From: Bacteroidia bacterium
Lineage (GTDB): Bacteria > Bacteroidota > Bacteroidia > Chitinophagales > Saprospiraceae
Length of the DNA stretch: 12,692 bases
Assembly: GCA_030431945.1 (NCBI GenBank)
Contig: JAUIIF010000068.1
Location: 1 to 12,692 of the forward strand
Direction: 5' to 3'
Positions 1 through 5,821 of this stretch are shown here, piece after piece. The notes below the pieces were generated by a model. That model was not told where the DNA came from. It saw only the letters and a program-made list of their open reading frames with translations, and searched no databases. How positions within the stretch are numbered: position 1 is the first letter of the stretch; every line of letters starts with the position of its first letter. The position numbers and the translations under genes are program-made.

Positions 1-73
1 TGTCGGCGATCGGAATCAGTTTACGGAAGGGGGATAAAGGAACCGTTTCGGAGCGGTGAGATACTCTTGGCAT
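1..73 (-). CDS. PLP-dependent aminotransferase, N-terminal fragment (cut by window edge)
   Basis: Only the first 24 codons are inside the window. The minus strand opens with ATG at 71-73 and reads MPRVSHRSETVPLSPFRKL followed by IPIAD with no stop. The pattern P-x-SP-x-RKL-x-P-x-AD resembles the start of the class I/II fold aminotransferases common in Bacteroidota, which continue with an HLNIGQPDI motif. That motif would lie just beyond the edge. A perfect TACCTTTG promoter box sits 25 bp upstream, which supports this start. The family as a whole transfers amino groups using pyridoxal phosphate; the substrate cannot be told from this fragment. The call rests on recognising a short N-terminus, so it is moderately sure. 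Confidence 0.6.
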   Translation of the reverse strand, partial: MPRVSHRSETVPLSPFRKLIPIAD

Positions 74-98
74 GGCGCCATCTTTTGGGGTGAAGACG

Positions 99-106
99 CA
101 AAGGTA
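99..106 (-). promoter_or_regulatory. Bacteroidota-type -7 box for the clipped aminotransferase gene
   Basis: Read on the minus strand this is TACCTTTG, an exact match to the TAnnTTTG -7 consensus used by the Bacteroidota primary sigma factor. It lies 25 bp before the ATG at 71-73. No clear TTG is seen at the -33 distance, so the call rests on the -7 box and its position. The ten bases GTAGTACCTT also occur before the GntP-family gene. Confidence 0.5.
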
Positions 107-147
107 CTACCTGTTTTAACGGGTTTTGTGGTATAACCGAACCTTAG

Positions 148-1353
148 TTACGACGCGGAAGCCCCCTTATCCCCTGACCGTTCCACTATTTCGTCCACCG
201 TGGCATCAATGGCTTGCTTTTCGACCTGGGTTAGGTCGAGCCCCATCGACTCCGCCCGCTTGCGCCAGCGGCTCCGGGCCAGGTCCTGCATATCCTGGCT
301 GGTATCCATTTCGTCCATGATTTCCAGCCCCAGCAAGGTTTCCATGGCGTCTTCCATCGTCACCAGTCCCTCCATGCCGCCAAATTCATCCACCACCAGG
401 GCGATGGGTTCCCGGCGTTCCAGCATCAGGTCAATCAGCTTGTGCAGGCTGGTGAACTGGGGGACGATCAGCATCTCCCGCATAATCGTCTGAATGGAAT
501 CCTTCTCACATTTTTCAATGATGGACTTGTACACCATATCCTTCAACACGTAGCCTTCTACCTGATCACGCGTTTCGCCAAAAATCGGGTACCGACTGAA
601 GGGACTGCTGTCGAATTTCTCGTAAAACTCCTGAATGGTCAGGTTTGATTTGGCACCTACCACCACCGTGCGCGGCGTCATCACGTCGTGTACCGTCAGG
701 CTCTCGAACTGCAGCAGGTTGCGGAGGATGCGGCCTTCCTCGGCCTTCAGCTCCCCAGCTTCCGTCTGCGCCTCGGCCATCGCTAAGAATTCGGTCCGGT
801 TCAGGGCCGTACCGTGGGGGTCATCTCCCCGCAGCAACAGCTTTTTAATTTTGTCAGAAATCCAGATAAAGCCCGTCCAGGTAAATATTTTCACCAGGAT
901 ATTCAGCGATTTCACGGTGAAGGGCGCCAGCTGCTTCCAGTAGGTTGCCCCCAGGTTTTTGGGGATAATTTCGGAAAGGATCAGAATAGCCAGCGTCATC
1001 ACCACACTTACCAGTACCTCCCAGGAAAGGGGAATGGGGCCCAGTTCAAAGAGTCCGAGATCAACCACCGGTAATGGAATGGTGAAGGCGTTGCCTTCAC
1101 CAAACGCGGCTCCCGTACTGGCACCCACGAGAATTGCTCCCACGGTGTGTGCTACGGTATTCAGGGACAAAATGGCCGTTAACGGCGCATTCACGTTGTT
1201 CTTGAATTTATTCAGCAGCTCGCCGGTTGCCCCGCCTTCCTGCATCTTCATTTGCACGTAAGAAGGGGAGATGGACAGTAATACCGCTTCCCAGATTGAG
1301 CAGAGAAAGGAAAAGGCGATGGAAACGAAGGCGAAAAGAAGAAGACTTCCCAT
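148..1353 (-). CDS. CNNM/CorC-family membrane protein (DUF21 plus CBS pair)
   Basis: A 401-residue inner-membrane protein of the CNNM/CorC (hemolysin C-like) group, linked in studied members to magnesium or other divalent-cation transport. Residues 1 to about 170 form a DUF21 membrane domain with hydrophobic segments near 2-28, 58-80, 110-130 and 145-168 and the family motif SEIIPKNLGATY at 127-138. A CBS pair follows, from VMTPR at 224-228 to VDEFGGMEGLVTMEDAMETL at 321-340; such pairs usually bind adenine nucleotides. The protein ends about 60 residues after the CBS pair with a charged tail, and I see no C-terminal CorC_HlyC domain. The ATG at 1351-1353 was chosen because the in-frame extension to 1500 is basic, unlike the family, and would precede the first membrane helix. 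Ion specificity is not visible. Confidence 0.9.
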   Translation of the reverse strand: MGSLLLFAFVSIAFSFLCSIWEAVLLSISPSYVQMKMQEGGATGELLNKFKNNVNAPLTAILSLNTVAHTVGAILVGASTGAAFGEGNAFTIPLPVVDLGLFELGPIPLSWEVLVSVVMTLAILILSEIIPKNLGATYWKQLAPFTVKSLNILVKIFTWTGFIWISDKIKKLLLRGDDPHGTALNRTEFLAMAEAQTEAGELKAEEGRILRNLLQFESLTVHDVMTPRTVVVGAKSNLTIQEFYEKFDSSPFSRYPIFGETRDQVEGYVLKDMVYKSIIEKCEKDSIQTIMREMLIVPQFTSLHKLIDLMLERREPIALVVDEFGGMEGLVTMEDAMETLLGLEIMDEMDTSQDMQDLARSRWRKRAESMGLDLTQVEKQAIDATVDEIVERSGDKGASAS

Positions 1354-1392
1354 AGTTAAATTTGGCCAACTGACTGGCTTGAAGTGAAAACG

Positions 1393-1425
1393 TAAAGGTA
1401 ATATATCCCGCCTTACCTTCGGTAA
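1393..1425 (-). promoter_or_regulatory. Putative promoter with a 13-bp dyad before the CNNM-family gene
   Basis: On the minus strand TACCTTTA (1393-1400) matches the TAnnTTTG -7 box at seven of eight positions and lies about 40 bp before the ATG. In the spacer just upstream, 1413-1425 is a perfect dyad TTACC-TTC-GGTAA, placed where a repressor or activator could bind. No convincing -33 TTG is seen. The operator role is inference from position and symmetry. Confidence 0.35.
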
Positions 1426-1459
1426 ACACGGTTGATTTTGCTGCCGACAGGAGGCAATG

Positions 1460-1477
1460 GGGCGCGGCCGCAGGTGC
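1460..1477 (-). repeat. 18-bp intergenic motif, copy 1
   Basis: Minus strand reads GCACCTGCGGCCGCGCCC, one base different from the panC-side copy at 11396-11413. It points toward the CNNM-family gene, about 106 bp before its ATG. Flanking arms at 1452-1460 and 1482-1490 pair over nine bases with one mismatch, so this copy would sit in a hairpin loop. Confidence 0.6.
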
Positions 1478-1653
1478 CAGACCAATGCCTGCCTTGGCAA
1501 ACTACCCGTTGCCAGCGATGCTGGATACTGCCGCCAAAACGCAACGGGAGAACCAGAGGTTCACCCCCGCGCGCGGATGCCTGAGCCAGACACTGACCTG
1601 GACACCCAACACCGTCCGCTGGCGGAAGGACGCCTGTGTCCGGAAGATCTCAC

Positions 1654-1679
1654 GTCCCCGGGGTCAACCTGGCGGGGAC
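1654..1679 (-). terminator. GC-rich hairpin after the GntP-family gene, possible terminator
   Basis: Arms 1654-1660 (GTCCCCG) and 1673-1679 (CGGGGAC) pair perfectly over seven bases with a 12-base loop, starting 21 bp after the gntP stop in the direction of transcription. On the transcript strand the hairpin is followed by a mixed sequence and not a run of U, so intrinsic termination is uncertain. Confidence 0.35.
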
Positions 1680-1699
1680 AGACAACAGCTTGTTTACCG

Positions 1700-3019
1700 C
1701 TACAGCACGTAGCTGAGGCCCAGACAACCCACCAGGCCAATCAGGCTGACAACTGTCTCCATCATGGTCCAGCTTCGCAGGGTCTGCGGCACCGTCAGGC
1801 CAAAATATTCTTTGAACAGCCAGAAACCGGTATCATTAACGTGGCTGAGGGTAAGGCTGCCCGCTCCCGTGGCCAGCACCAGGAGTTCCGGGCTGGCGGC
1901 ACCGCTTTGGGCCAGGGGCAGGGCGATGCCGGCGGCCGTAATGGCCGCCACGGTCGCCGACCCCAACGTGACGCGCAGGGCCGCAGCAATCAACCAGGCA
2001 ATCAGGATGGGGTGGGCGTTGAAGCCCTTCAGAACTTCTACGATGTATTCACTGGTACCACTGTCGACCAGCACCTGCTTGAAGGCGCCTCCGGCAGCAA
2101 TGATGAGCAAAACGGCAGCCATCGGCGCCAGCTGCTTACCGACGCGCCCCATCAAGGTAGCCACCGAAAGCCCGGATTGCCCCCCGAGGATGAACATGGC
2201 CAGGATGACCCCGATCAGTAACGCCACCGTGGCGTTGGTAAACAAACCCAGGGTACCGGAGGTCACGATCCAGGCCTGCTCCCCCACTGAACTTTGCACC
2301 AGCGTCCCCGCCGCCAATAAAAGTACGGGCAACAAGGCACAGAAAACACTTGCCCCCAAAGACGGCAACTGGTCCGGAAGCTTCGTTTCTGAAAACGTCA
2401 ACGCCCCCTTCGTCTGCGGCATGTTTCTGAGCGTCCGGGCCAGAAGCGGACCGGCCAGAATAACCGAAGGTACCGCCAGCAAGAGGCCGTACAGCAACAC
2501 CTTCCCCAGGTCCGCACCGTAGGTCTCCGAAATAAGTACCGGGGCCGGATGCGGTGGCAGAAAACCGTGGGTCACCGAAAGGGAAGCTACCGTGGCGACG
2601 GCGACCATCGCCAGCGGCAGACCCGTTTTTTCGGCAGCACTGATGATGATCGGTGCCATCATGATAAAGGCCACGGAGTAGAACAAGGGGATGCCGACCA
2701 GAAAACCCACCAGGCAAAGCCCCCAGAGTATGGCCATCCCCTTCCGACCTGCCACCAAACGGCCAGTAATGACACTCGCCGCACCGGTTTCGGCAATAAT
2801 GCCTCCCAATACGGCCCCCAGGCCCAGAATCACCGCCAGGCCGCTGAGGGTACCCCCTACCCCGCTTTTTACCGAGACCATCGTTTCCTCCGCCCCCATC
2901 CCCAGACCAAGGCCGGCACCAATCGCCACCAACACCAGCGCGATGAAGGGATGCCATTTCAGGCCGATAATAAGTGCAAGCAGGGCCAGTACGGCCAGAA
3001 ACGTAATAAAAATGGGCAC
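1700..3019 (-). CDS. GntP-family permease (gluconate:H+ symporter type)
   Basis: A 439-residue, almost entirely hydrophobic protein, close to the usual 440-450 residues of the gluconate permease family, which imports gluconate or related hydroxy acids with protons across the inner membrane. Family landmarks are IPLFYSVAFIMMAPI near 110-124, the loop THGFLPPHPAPV at 150-161, AAGGAFKQVLVDSG at 308-321 and the C-terminal SHVNDTGFWLFKEYFG at 392-407. The start is GTG at 3017-3019. An in-frame TAA lies 36 bp upstream with no ATG between, and the product begins directly with the first helix. No gluconate kinase or sugar-acid dehydrogenase gene is adjacent, so the substrate is open; relatives carry gluconate, idonate, fructuronate or D-serine. 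Family assignment is firm, substrate is not. Confidence 0.92.
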   Translation of the reverse strand: MPIFITFLAVLALLALIIGLKWHPFIALVLVAIGAGLGLGMGAEETMVSVKSGVGGTLSGLAVILGLGAVLGGIIAETGAASVITGRLVAGRKGMAILWGLCLVGFLVGIPLFYSVAFIMMAPIIISAAEKTGLPLAMVAVATVASLSVTHGFLPPHPAPVLISETYGADLGKVLLYGLLLAVPSVILAGPLLARTLRNMPQTKGALTFSETKLPDQLPSLGASVFCALLPVLLLAAGTLVQSSVGEQAWIVTSGTLGLFTNATVALLIGVILAMFILGGQSGLSVATLMGRVGKQLAPMAAVLLIIAAGGAFKQVLVDSGTSEYIVEVLKGFNAHPILIAWLIAAALRVTLGSATVAAITAAGIALPLAQSGAASPELLVLATGAGSLTLSHVNDTGFWLFKEYFGLTVPQTLRSWTMMETVVSLIGLVGCLGLSYVL

Positions 3020-3061
3020 GATCAGTAGTCTTCTGGTCTGAAATTTTGTGGATTAGCGGCC

Positions 3062-3069
3062 GGAAGGTA
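3062..3069 (-). promoter_or_regulatory. Possible -7 box for the GntP-family gene
   Basis: Minus strand reads TACCTTCC, six of eight positions of TAnnTTTG, 42 bp before the GTG start. It is preceded by GTAG exactly as in the aminotransferase promoter at 99-106, giving a shared GTAGTACCTT. A weak call, as no -33 element is evident. Confidence 0.25.
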
Positions 3070-3198
3070 CTACATGGTACGCAGATTGGCGGACCAAACC
3101 ACCGTCCAGATCAACGCAATCACCAGTTCACTGACCAGCCGCAGGTACGACGCAGGCGCCGGGCAAGTCGTTCTTCATGCCTGCAAAGCCCCCCTCTC

Positions 3199-3239
3199 GG
3201 CGGACAATCCAGGTTTTTCTTCCCGTTTCGGCCAACGAG
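3199..3239 (+). repeat. Intergenic GGCGGAC...TTCGGCC element, divergent copy
   Basis: Box GGCGGAC (3199-3205) and box TTCGGCC (3227-3233) followed by AACGAG are separated by 21 bases. The same two boxes occur in the 5312-5459 island and at 10233-10277 with 22 or 43 bases between. The interior here differs from the other copies, so this is the weakest member of the family. Confidence 0.35.
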
Positions 3240-3252
3240 TGTGCGCAGGAAG

Positions 3253-3272
3253 GCCTTGCCAGCCCGGCAGGC
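3253..3272. terminator. GC-rich hairpin after the DUF4286 gene
   Basis: GCCT-t-GCC (3253-3260) pairs with GGC-AGGC (3266-3272) around a five-base loop, with one bulged T. It lies about 75 bp after the DUF4286 stop. No U-run follows on the minus strand, so it may be only a structured spacer. Confidence 0.25.
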
Positions 3273-3347
3273 AAAAGCCCGTCAGCAGCGCGTTTAATGA
3301 CTACGGCACCACGGCCGCTCAGAAGAGCACAAGCCCCGAAAGTGGCC

Positions 3348-3662
3348 CTACTCTCCCGCCAGTACGATGTCCAGTATGGTCGGAAAACTAAGTACCTGCT
3401 GCCCCCAGCTTTCCTTAATCAGCTTCTGGTGATCCAGTAAGTACTTTTCCTGATAAATATTGAAGGCGGGCCGGGAGGAAAAAGTCAGCAACAGGGCGTA
3501 AGTAGGACCCTCAGATTCATCCACCCCAAGCAAGCGCGTCAGGTGGTAGCGCTCCACCGTATTGGTGTCCATTACCTGGGGCAGGTAAGCAAGCTCCATC
3601 CATTTCAGCCACTTGGCGTGCACGGAATGGTCTACTTTGGAGGTAACGTTGTAGATCAGCAT
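3348..3662 (-). CDS. DUF4286 family small protein
   Basis: A 104-residue soluble protein beginning MLIYNVTSKVDHSVHAKWL, which is the characteristic start of the DUF4286 family (first strand xIYNVT, then V-D-x-S-V-H-x-x-W). The family is small, widespread in Bacteroidota and of unknown function; its predicted fold resembles ferredoxin-like alpha/beta monooxygenase-type domains. Length fits the family. Histidines are at 12 and 15, and no catalytic motif is recognisable. ATG at 3660-3662 is the only sensible start because the conserved motif begins at residue 2. It is transcribed in the same direction as murA, 212 bp after it, and has its own promoter-like site. A run of GC-rich heptamers lies between that promoter and the ATG. 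Family call is confident; function is unknown. Confidence 0.85.
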   Translation of the reverse strand: MLIYNVTSKVDHSVHAKWLKWMELAYLPQVMDTNTVERYHLTRLLGVDESEGPTYALLLTFSSRPAFNIYQEKYLLDHQKLIKESWGQQVLSFPTILDIVLAGE

Positions 3663-3700
3663 GGTAAAGGTTGAAGGAGGGGCCTGGGAACAAAACAGTT

Positions 3701-3756
3701 GCGGGATGCGGGATGCGGGTTGCGGGTTGCGGGTTGCGGGTTGCGGGTTGCGGGAA
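3701..3756 (+). repeat. Tandem heptamer array, eight units of GCGGGWW
   Basis: Eight consecutive 7-bp units without interruption: two GCGGGAT, five GCGGGTT, one GCGGGAA. The plus strand has eight GGG runs separated by four-base loops, which fits a G-quadruplex pattern. The array lies 39 bp before the DUF4286 start codon and after its putative promoter, so it would be transcribed as a C-rich leader. Copy number of such short tandem units can change by slippage. Confidence 0.95.
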
Positions 3757-3784
3757 AGGTACGGTGGTCAGGTAAAACCTCGGG

Positions 3785-3813
3785 CAAAGATCAGCCATAT
3801 GAGTAATGCACAA
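3785..3813 (-). promoter_or_regulatory. Putative promoter of the DUF4286 gene
   Basis: On the minus strand TTG (3811-3813) is followed after 18 bases by GATCTTTG (3785-3792), seven of eight positions of the Bacteroidota -7 box. The spacing agrees with the TTG/TAnnTTTG architecture. This is the best two-part promoter in the window. It predicts a leader of about 115 bases that includes the heptamer array. Confidence 0.45.
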
Positions 3814-3853
3814 GATAAAAAGTGCTTCAGCTGCTGGATTTGGAGAGGGGAAA

Positions 3854-3874
3854 ATCCCGCAACCCGCACCCCGC
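3854..3874 (-). repeat. Inverted heptamer units at the murA 3' end
   Basis: The plus strand reads ATCCCGC-AACCCGC-ACCCCGC, three heptamer-like units in the opposite orientation to the array at 3701-3756, ending exactly against the murA stop codon. Units 3854-3867 are complementary to 3743-3756 at 13 of 14 positions, so a murA read-through transcript could fold into a long GC stem with a 97-base loop. It may serve as a murA terminator, though no U-run is evident. Confidence 0.6.
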
Positions 3875-5188
3875 CTACTCCCTTACAATCGATGCGCCCA
3901 GTGCATTAAGTCGTTGATCAATCCGCTGGTAGCCGCGATCAATCTGGTGGATATTTTCGATCCGGCTGGTGCCTTCTGCCGACATCGCCGCGATGAGCAG
4001 CGAAACCCCGGCCCGGATGTCCGGACTCGTCATGGTGATGCCGCGCAGCGGAGCGCGCCGGTCAAGGCCAATAACCGTTGCCCGGTGCGGATCGCAAAGA
4101 ATGATTTGCGCGCCCATGTCAATCAGCTTGTCGACAAAGAAAAGGCGGCTTTCAAACATCTTTTGGTGGATCAGTACTGCGCCCTTAGCCTGGATGGCGG
4201 TAACCAGGGCGATACTCATCAGGTCCGGGGTAAAGCCGGGCCAGGGGGCATCGTAGAGGGTCAGGATACCACCTTCGATAAAGGAGCCGATTTCGTAGTG
4301 GTCCTGGGCCGGGATGTAGATGTCATCGTCCCGAAACTCCATCTTAATCCCCAGGCGCTGAAAAGTACCGGGAATGAGTCCGAGTTGATCCAGGCGGACG
4401 TTTTTGATCGTCAGCTCGCTGGCGGTCATGGCGGCCATACCGATGAACGAACCGATCTCAATCATGTCGGGCAACATCCGGTGCTCCGTACCACTAAGGG
4501 ATTCCACCCCCTGGATCCGGAGCAAGTTAGAGCCAATGCCTTCTATCTTGGCGCCCATGCGTACCAGCATTCTGGAGAGCTGCTGGAGGTAAGGCTCACA
4601 GGCGGCGTTGTAGATGGTCGTCTCGCCCCTGGCCAGCACCGCCGCCATGAGCACGTTGGCCGTACCCGTTACGCTGATTTCTTCCATATGCAGGTACGTG
4701 CCCTGCAGGCCGTCCGTACGGAAGGTATAAATATGGCGCTCGGCATCATACTGGAAGTCAGCCCCCAGGGCCTGCAAGCCCAGGAGGTGGGTATCGAGAC
4801 GGCGGCGACCAATTTTATCGCCCCCCGGTTTGGGCAGGCTGGCCTGTCCGTAGCGCCCCAAAAGCGGCGCAATCAGCATTACGGAACCCCGTATTTTCTG
4901 GGCGTCGCGCACGTAGGCTTCGCTGAGTACGTAGTCGATATCAATATTCTCTGCCGTCACCCGGACACTTTCCCGCGTCAGCCGCTCCACTTTGGCGCCG
5001 AGTCCTTCCACCAAATCCAGGAGTTTGTTGATGTCCAGGATATCGGGCAGGTTCTCGATCAGCACCGGCTCCGGTGTAAGCAGGGTCGCAGAGATAATCT
5101 GCAGCGCTTCGTTTTTAGCCCCCTGGGGGATGATTTCACCAGAGAGGCGATGCCCTCCTTCTACGATAAAAGTTCCGTTGTCGCTCAT
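3875..5188 (-). CDS. murA: UDP-N-acetylglucosamine 1-carboxyvinyltransferase (MurA), Asp active-site type
   Basis: Cytosolic enzyme that moves enolpyruvate from phosphoenolpyruvate to UDP-GlcNAc, the first committed step of peptidoglycan synthesis. The product has 437 residues, slightly longer than the 419 of E. coli. Visible landmarks are GAKNEAL with Lys25 (E. coli Lys22), PKPGGDKIGRRRLDTH at 119-134, PWPGFTPDL with Asp322 (E. coli Asp305) and DIRAGVSLL with Arg392 (E. coli Arg397). The loop position held by Cys115 in E. coli is Asp124. Asp at this site is known from Mycobacterium and Chlamydia MurA, where it keeps activity but blocks fosfomycin alkylation. ATG 5186-5188 was chosen over the upstream in-frame ATG at 5257 because the extra 23 residues are polar, encoded by repeat DNA and absent from the family. 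The identification is secure. Confidence 0.96.
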   Translation of the reverse strand: MSDNGTFIVEGGHRLSGEIIPQGAKNEALQIISATLLTPEPVLIENLPDILDINKLLDLVEGLGAKVERLTRESVRVTAENIDIDYVLSEAYVRDAQKIRGSVMLIAPLLGRYGQASLPKPGGDKIGRRRLDTHLLGLQALGADFQYDAERHIYTFRTDGLQGTYLHMEEISVTGTANVLMAAVLARGETTIYNAACEPYLQQLSRMLVRMGAKIEGIGSNLLRIQGVESLSGTEHRMLPDMIEIGSFIGMAAMTASELTIKNVRLDQLGLIPGTFQRLGIKMEFRDDDIYIPAQDHYEIGSFIEGGILTLYDAPWPGFTPDLMSIALVTAIQAKGAVLIHQKMFESRLFFVDKLIDMGAQIILCDPHRATVIGLDRRAPLRGITMTSPDIRAGVSLLIAAMSAEGTSRIENIHQIDRGYQRIDQRLNALGASIVRE

Positions 5189-5193
5189 AGGCG

Positions 5194-5201
5194 CGAAGGT
5201 A
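5194..5201 (-). promoter_or_regulatory. Possible -7 box directly before murA
   Basis: Minus strand reads TACCTTCG, seven of eight positions of TAnnTTTG, only five bases before the murA ATG. If used, the mRNA would be nearly leaderless. The box is followed by CGCC, a pattern also seen after the candidate boxes at 10134-10141 and 11219-11226. No -33 TTG is visible, so the call is tentative. Confidence 0.3.
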
Positions 5202-5207
5202 GCTTTG

Positions 5208-5242
5208 GATTGTTGATTCTTGAATTCAGAATCTTGATTTTT
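5208..5242. repeat. Degenerate AT-rich heptamer repeat before murA
   Basis: Five successive 7-base units: GATTGTT, GATTCTT, GAATTCA, GAATCTT, GATTTTT. Part of it (5215-5233) is nearly palindromic around GAATTC. It lies just upstream of murA and is the source of the spurious N-terminal extension of the murA frame. The 7-base period matches the GC-rich array at 3701-3756 although the sequence differs. Confidence 0.55.
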
Positions 5243-5311
5243 GGTTCGGGTACGCATTTTTTCTTGGTTTTCGTCAAAAATCTGCTGCGTTCTGCTAGGG
5301 CTATCACAAAG

Positions 5312-5356
5312 TCGCTCGTCGGCCGAGGCGCGACGCGAGGAGCTGACTCGTCCGCC
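5312..5356 (-). repeat. Intergenic GGCGGAC...CTCGGCC element, copy in repeat island
   Basis: On the minus strand GGCGGAC, 22 bases, then CTCGGCCGACGAGCGA. Positions 5320-5357 match 10232-10269 (opposite strand) at 35 of 38 bases, although the two sites are 5 kb apart beside unrelated genes. The last 14 bases of the element are an exact inverted match to 5446-5459. Confidence 0.75.
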
Positions 5357-5393
5357 GAGAGACGGGGGCCCAACCTCAGCAAAGCCTCCTTTT

Positions 5394-5459
5394 GGCGGAC
5401 GACCGCGCAGCAGTCCGGAACGGTATCAAGTCGTTCCTCCTGCTTCGGCCGACGAGCGA
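5394..5459 (+). repeat. Intergenic GGCGGAC...TTCGGCC element, opposed longer copy
   Basis: GGCGGAC (5394-5400) and TTCGGCCGACGAGCGA (5444-5459) with 43 bases between, in opposite orientation to the 5312-5356 copy. Similarity with that copy continues outside the box: 5476-5490 reverse-complemented matches 5297-5311 at 12 of 15 bases. A direct repeat TGCGTTCTGC lies at 5286-5295 and 5492-5501 on either side of the pair. Confidence 0.55.
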
Positions 5460-5617
5460 AGGCTCTGCTATGCGAGTTTGCGATTGCCCTGTGCGTTCTG
5501 CCGGACAATGACGGACTTCACCGCGCTTTTTCACCGGTACCCAACCCCGGACAAGACGTGGCGAGGATACTCCCTGTAAGTAGAGATTAGTAATAGCAGC
5601 GCAGCCAATAGCAGCGA

Positions 5618-5639
5618 AAGCAACGTCCAGAGGTTGCTT
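5618..5639. other. Hairpin AAGCAAC/GTTGCTT in the gap after the DUF4290 gene
   Basis: Perfect seven-base arms (5618-5624 and 5633-5639) with an eight-base loop. On the minus strand, the sense of the DUF4290 gene, it is followed by TCGC and lacks a U-run. It lies about 180 bp after the stop codon. Weak terminator candidate. Confidence 0.3.
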
Positions 5640-5717
5640 CATGAATACACCAAAATTAGGAGCGTAACCCGTCAGGACTAACGACAAACTAGTATTCGTA
5701 GTGCCCGAATGAGCATT

Positions 5718-5753
5718 TGCTGCTGCGTGAGAATTATCTTACGGCAAGCAGCA
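5718..5753. other. Two-part hairpin after the DUF4290 gene
   Basis: Outer arms TGCTGCT (5718-5724) and AGCAGCA (5747-5753) enclose inner arms CGTGAG (5726-5731) and CTTACG (5738-5743, one G-T pair) around loop AATTAT. It is the first strong structure about 70 bp after the DUF4290 stop. There is no U-run on the minus strand, so it may protect the mRNA 3' end and not terminate. Confidence 0.35.
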
Positions 5754-5821
5754 GGTTACACCTGCGAAAAATAAGGATATGGGACAGCGAGGTTTCGCTA
5801 AGGAAAAAATCCAGGCGGCGG

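Larger units (their letters stand above)
1354..1699. other. Gap between the GntP-family and CNNM-family genes (346 bp)
   Basis: No gene is supported here. Open frames crossing it on the plus strand run antisense into gntP and match no family I know. It holds, from high to low coordinate, a GC-rich hairpin 21 bp after the gntP stop, an imperfect dyad around 1614-1625, one copy of the 18-bp intergenic motif at 1460-1477 inside a stem, and the putative CNNM promoter. The stretch from about 1500 to 1610 shows nothing I can name. Confidence 0.6.
3020..3347. other. Gap between the DUF4286 and GntP-family genes (328 bp)
   Basis: No gene is supported. It contains a possible gntP -7 box at 3062-3069, one copy of the GGCGGAC...TTCGGCC repeat at 3199-3239 and a hairpin at 3253-3272. 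Open frames across it are compositionally unlike the neighbouring genes and start without recognisable signals. Confidence 0.6.
5189..5821. other. Long non-coding gap between the DUF4290 gene and murA (633 bp)
   Basis: The longest gap in the window. From murA outward it holds the AT-rich heptamers (5208-5242), a composite repeat island with two opposed GGCGGAC...CGGCC elements (about 5286-5501), a 10-bp direct repeat AATAGCAGCG (5592-5601 and 5607-5616), and hairpins at 5618-5639 and 5718-5753. Two minus-strand open frames of about 105 codons cross the island, but they overlap each other in different frames, are built from the repeats and resemble no family I know, so I do not call them genes. 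Confidence 0.6.

Noticed and set aside
1354..1500. N-terminal extension of the CNNM-family protein
   Set aside because: The 49 extra residues are basic and unlike the family; the membrane domain begins at the ATG at 1353, and a promoter-like box lies inside the extension.
1457..2522. Plus-strand open frames of about 250 codons
   Set aside because: They are antisense to the GntP-family gene, of low complexity and without family resemblance.
3701..3756. CRISPR-like array
   Set aside because: The units are 7 bp and contiguous with no spacers, so this is a simple tandem repeat.
5188..5257. Upstream in-frame ATG giving MurA 23 more residues
   Set aside because: The extension is encoded by AT-rich heptamer repeats and precedes the normal family start MSDNGTFIVEGG.
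3806..5590. A 594-codon plus-strand open frame
   Set aside because: It runs antisense to the whole of murA, which has clear family motifs. The plus-strand product matches nothing and arises from the skewed codon composition of murA.
5376..5687. Minus-strand frame of 103 codons in the gap after the DUF4290 gene, and an overlapping 107-codon frame at 5185-5508
   Set aside because: Both are built largely from intergenic repeats and overlap each other in different frames; the second also runs over the murA start. No recognisable motif or start signal.
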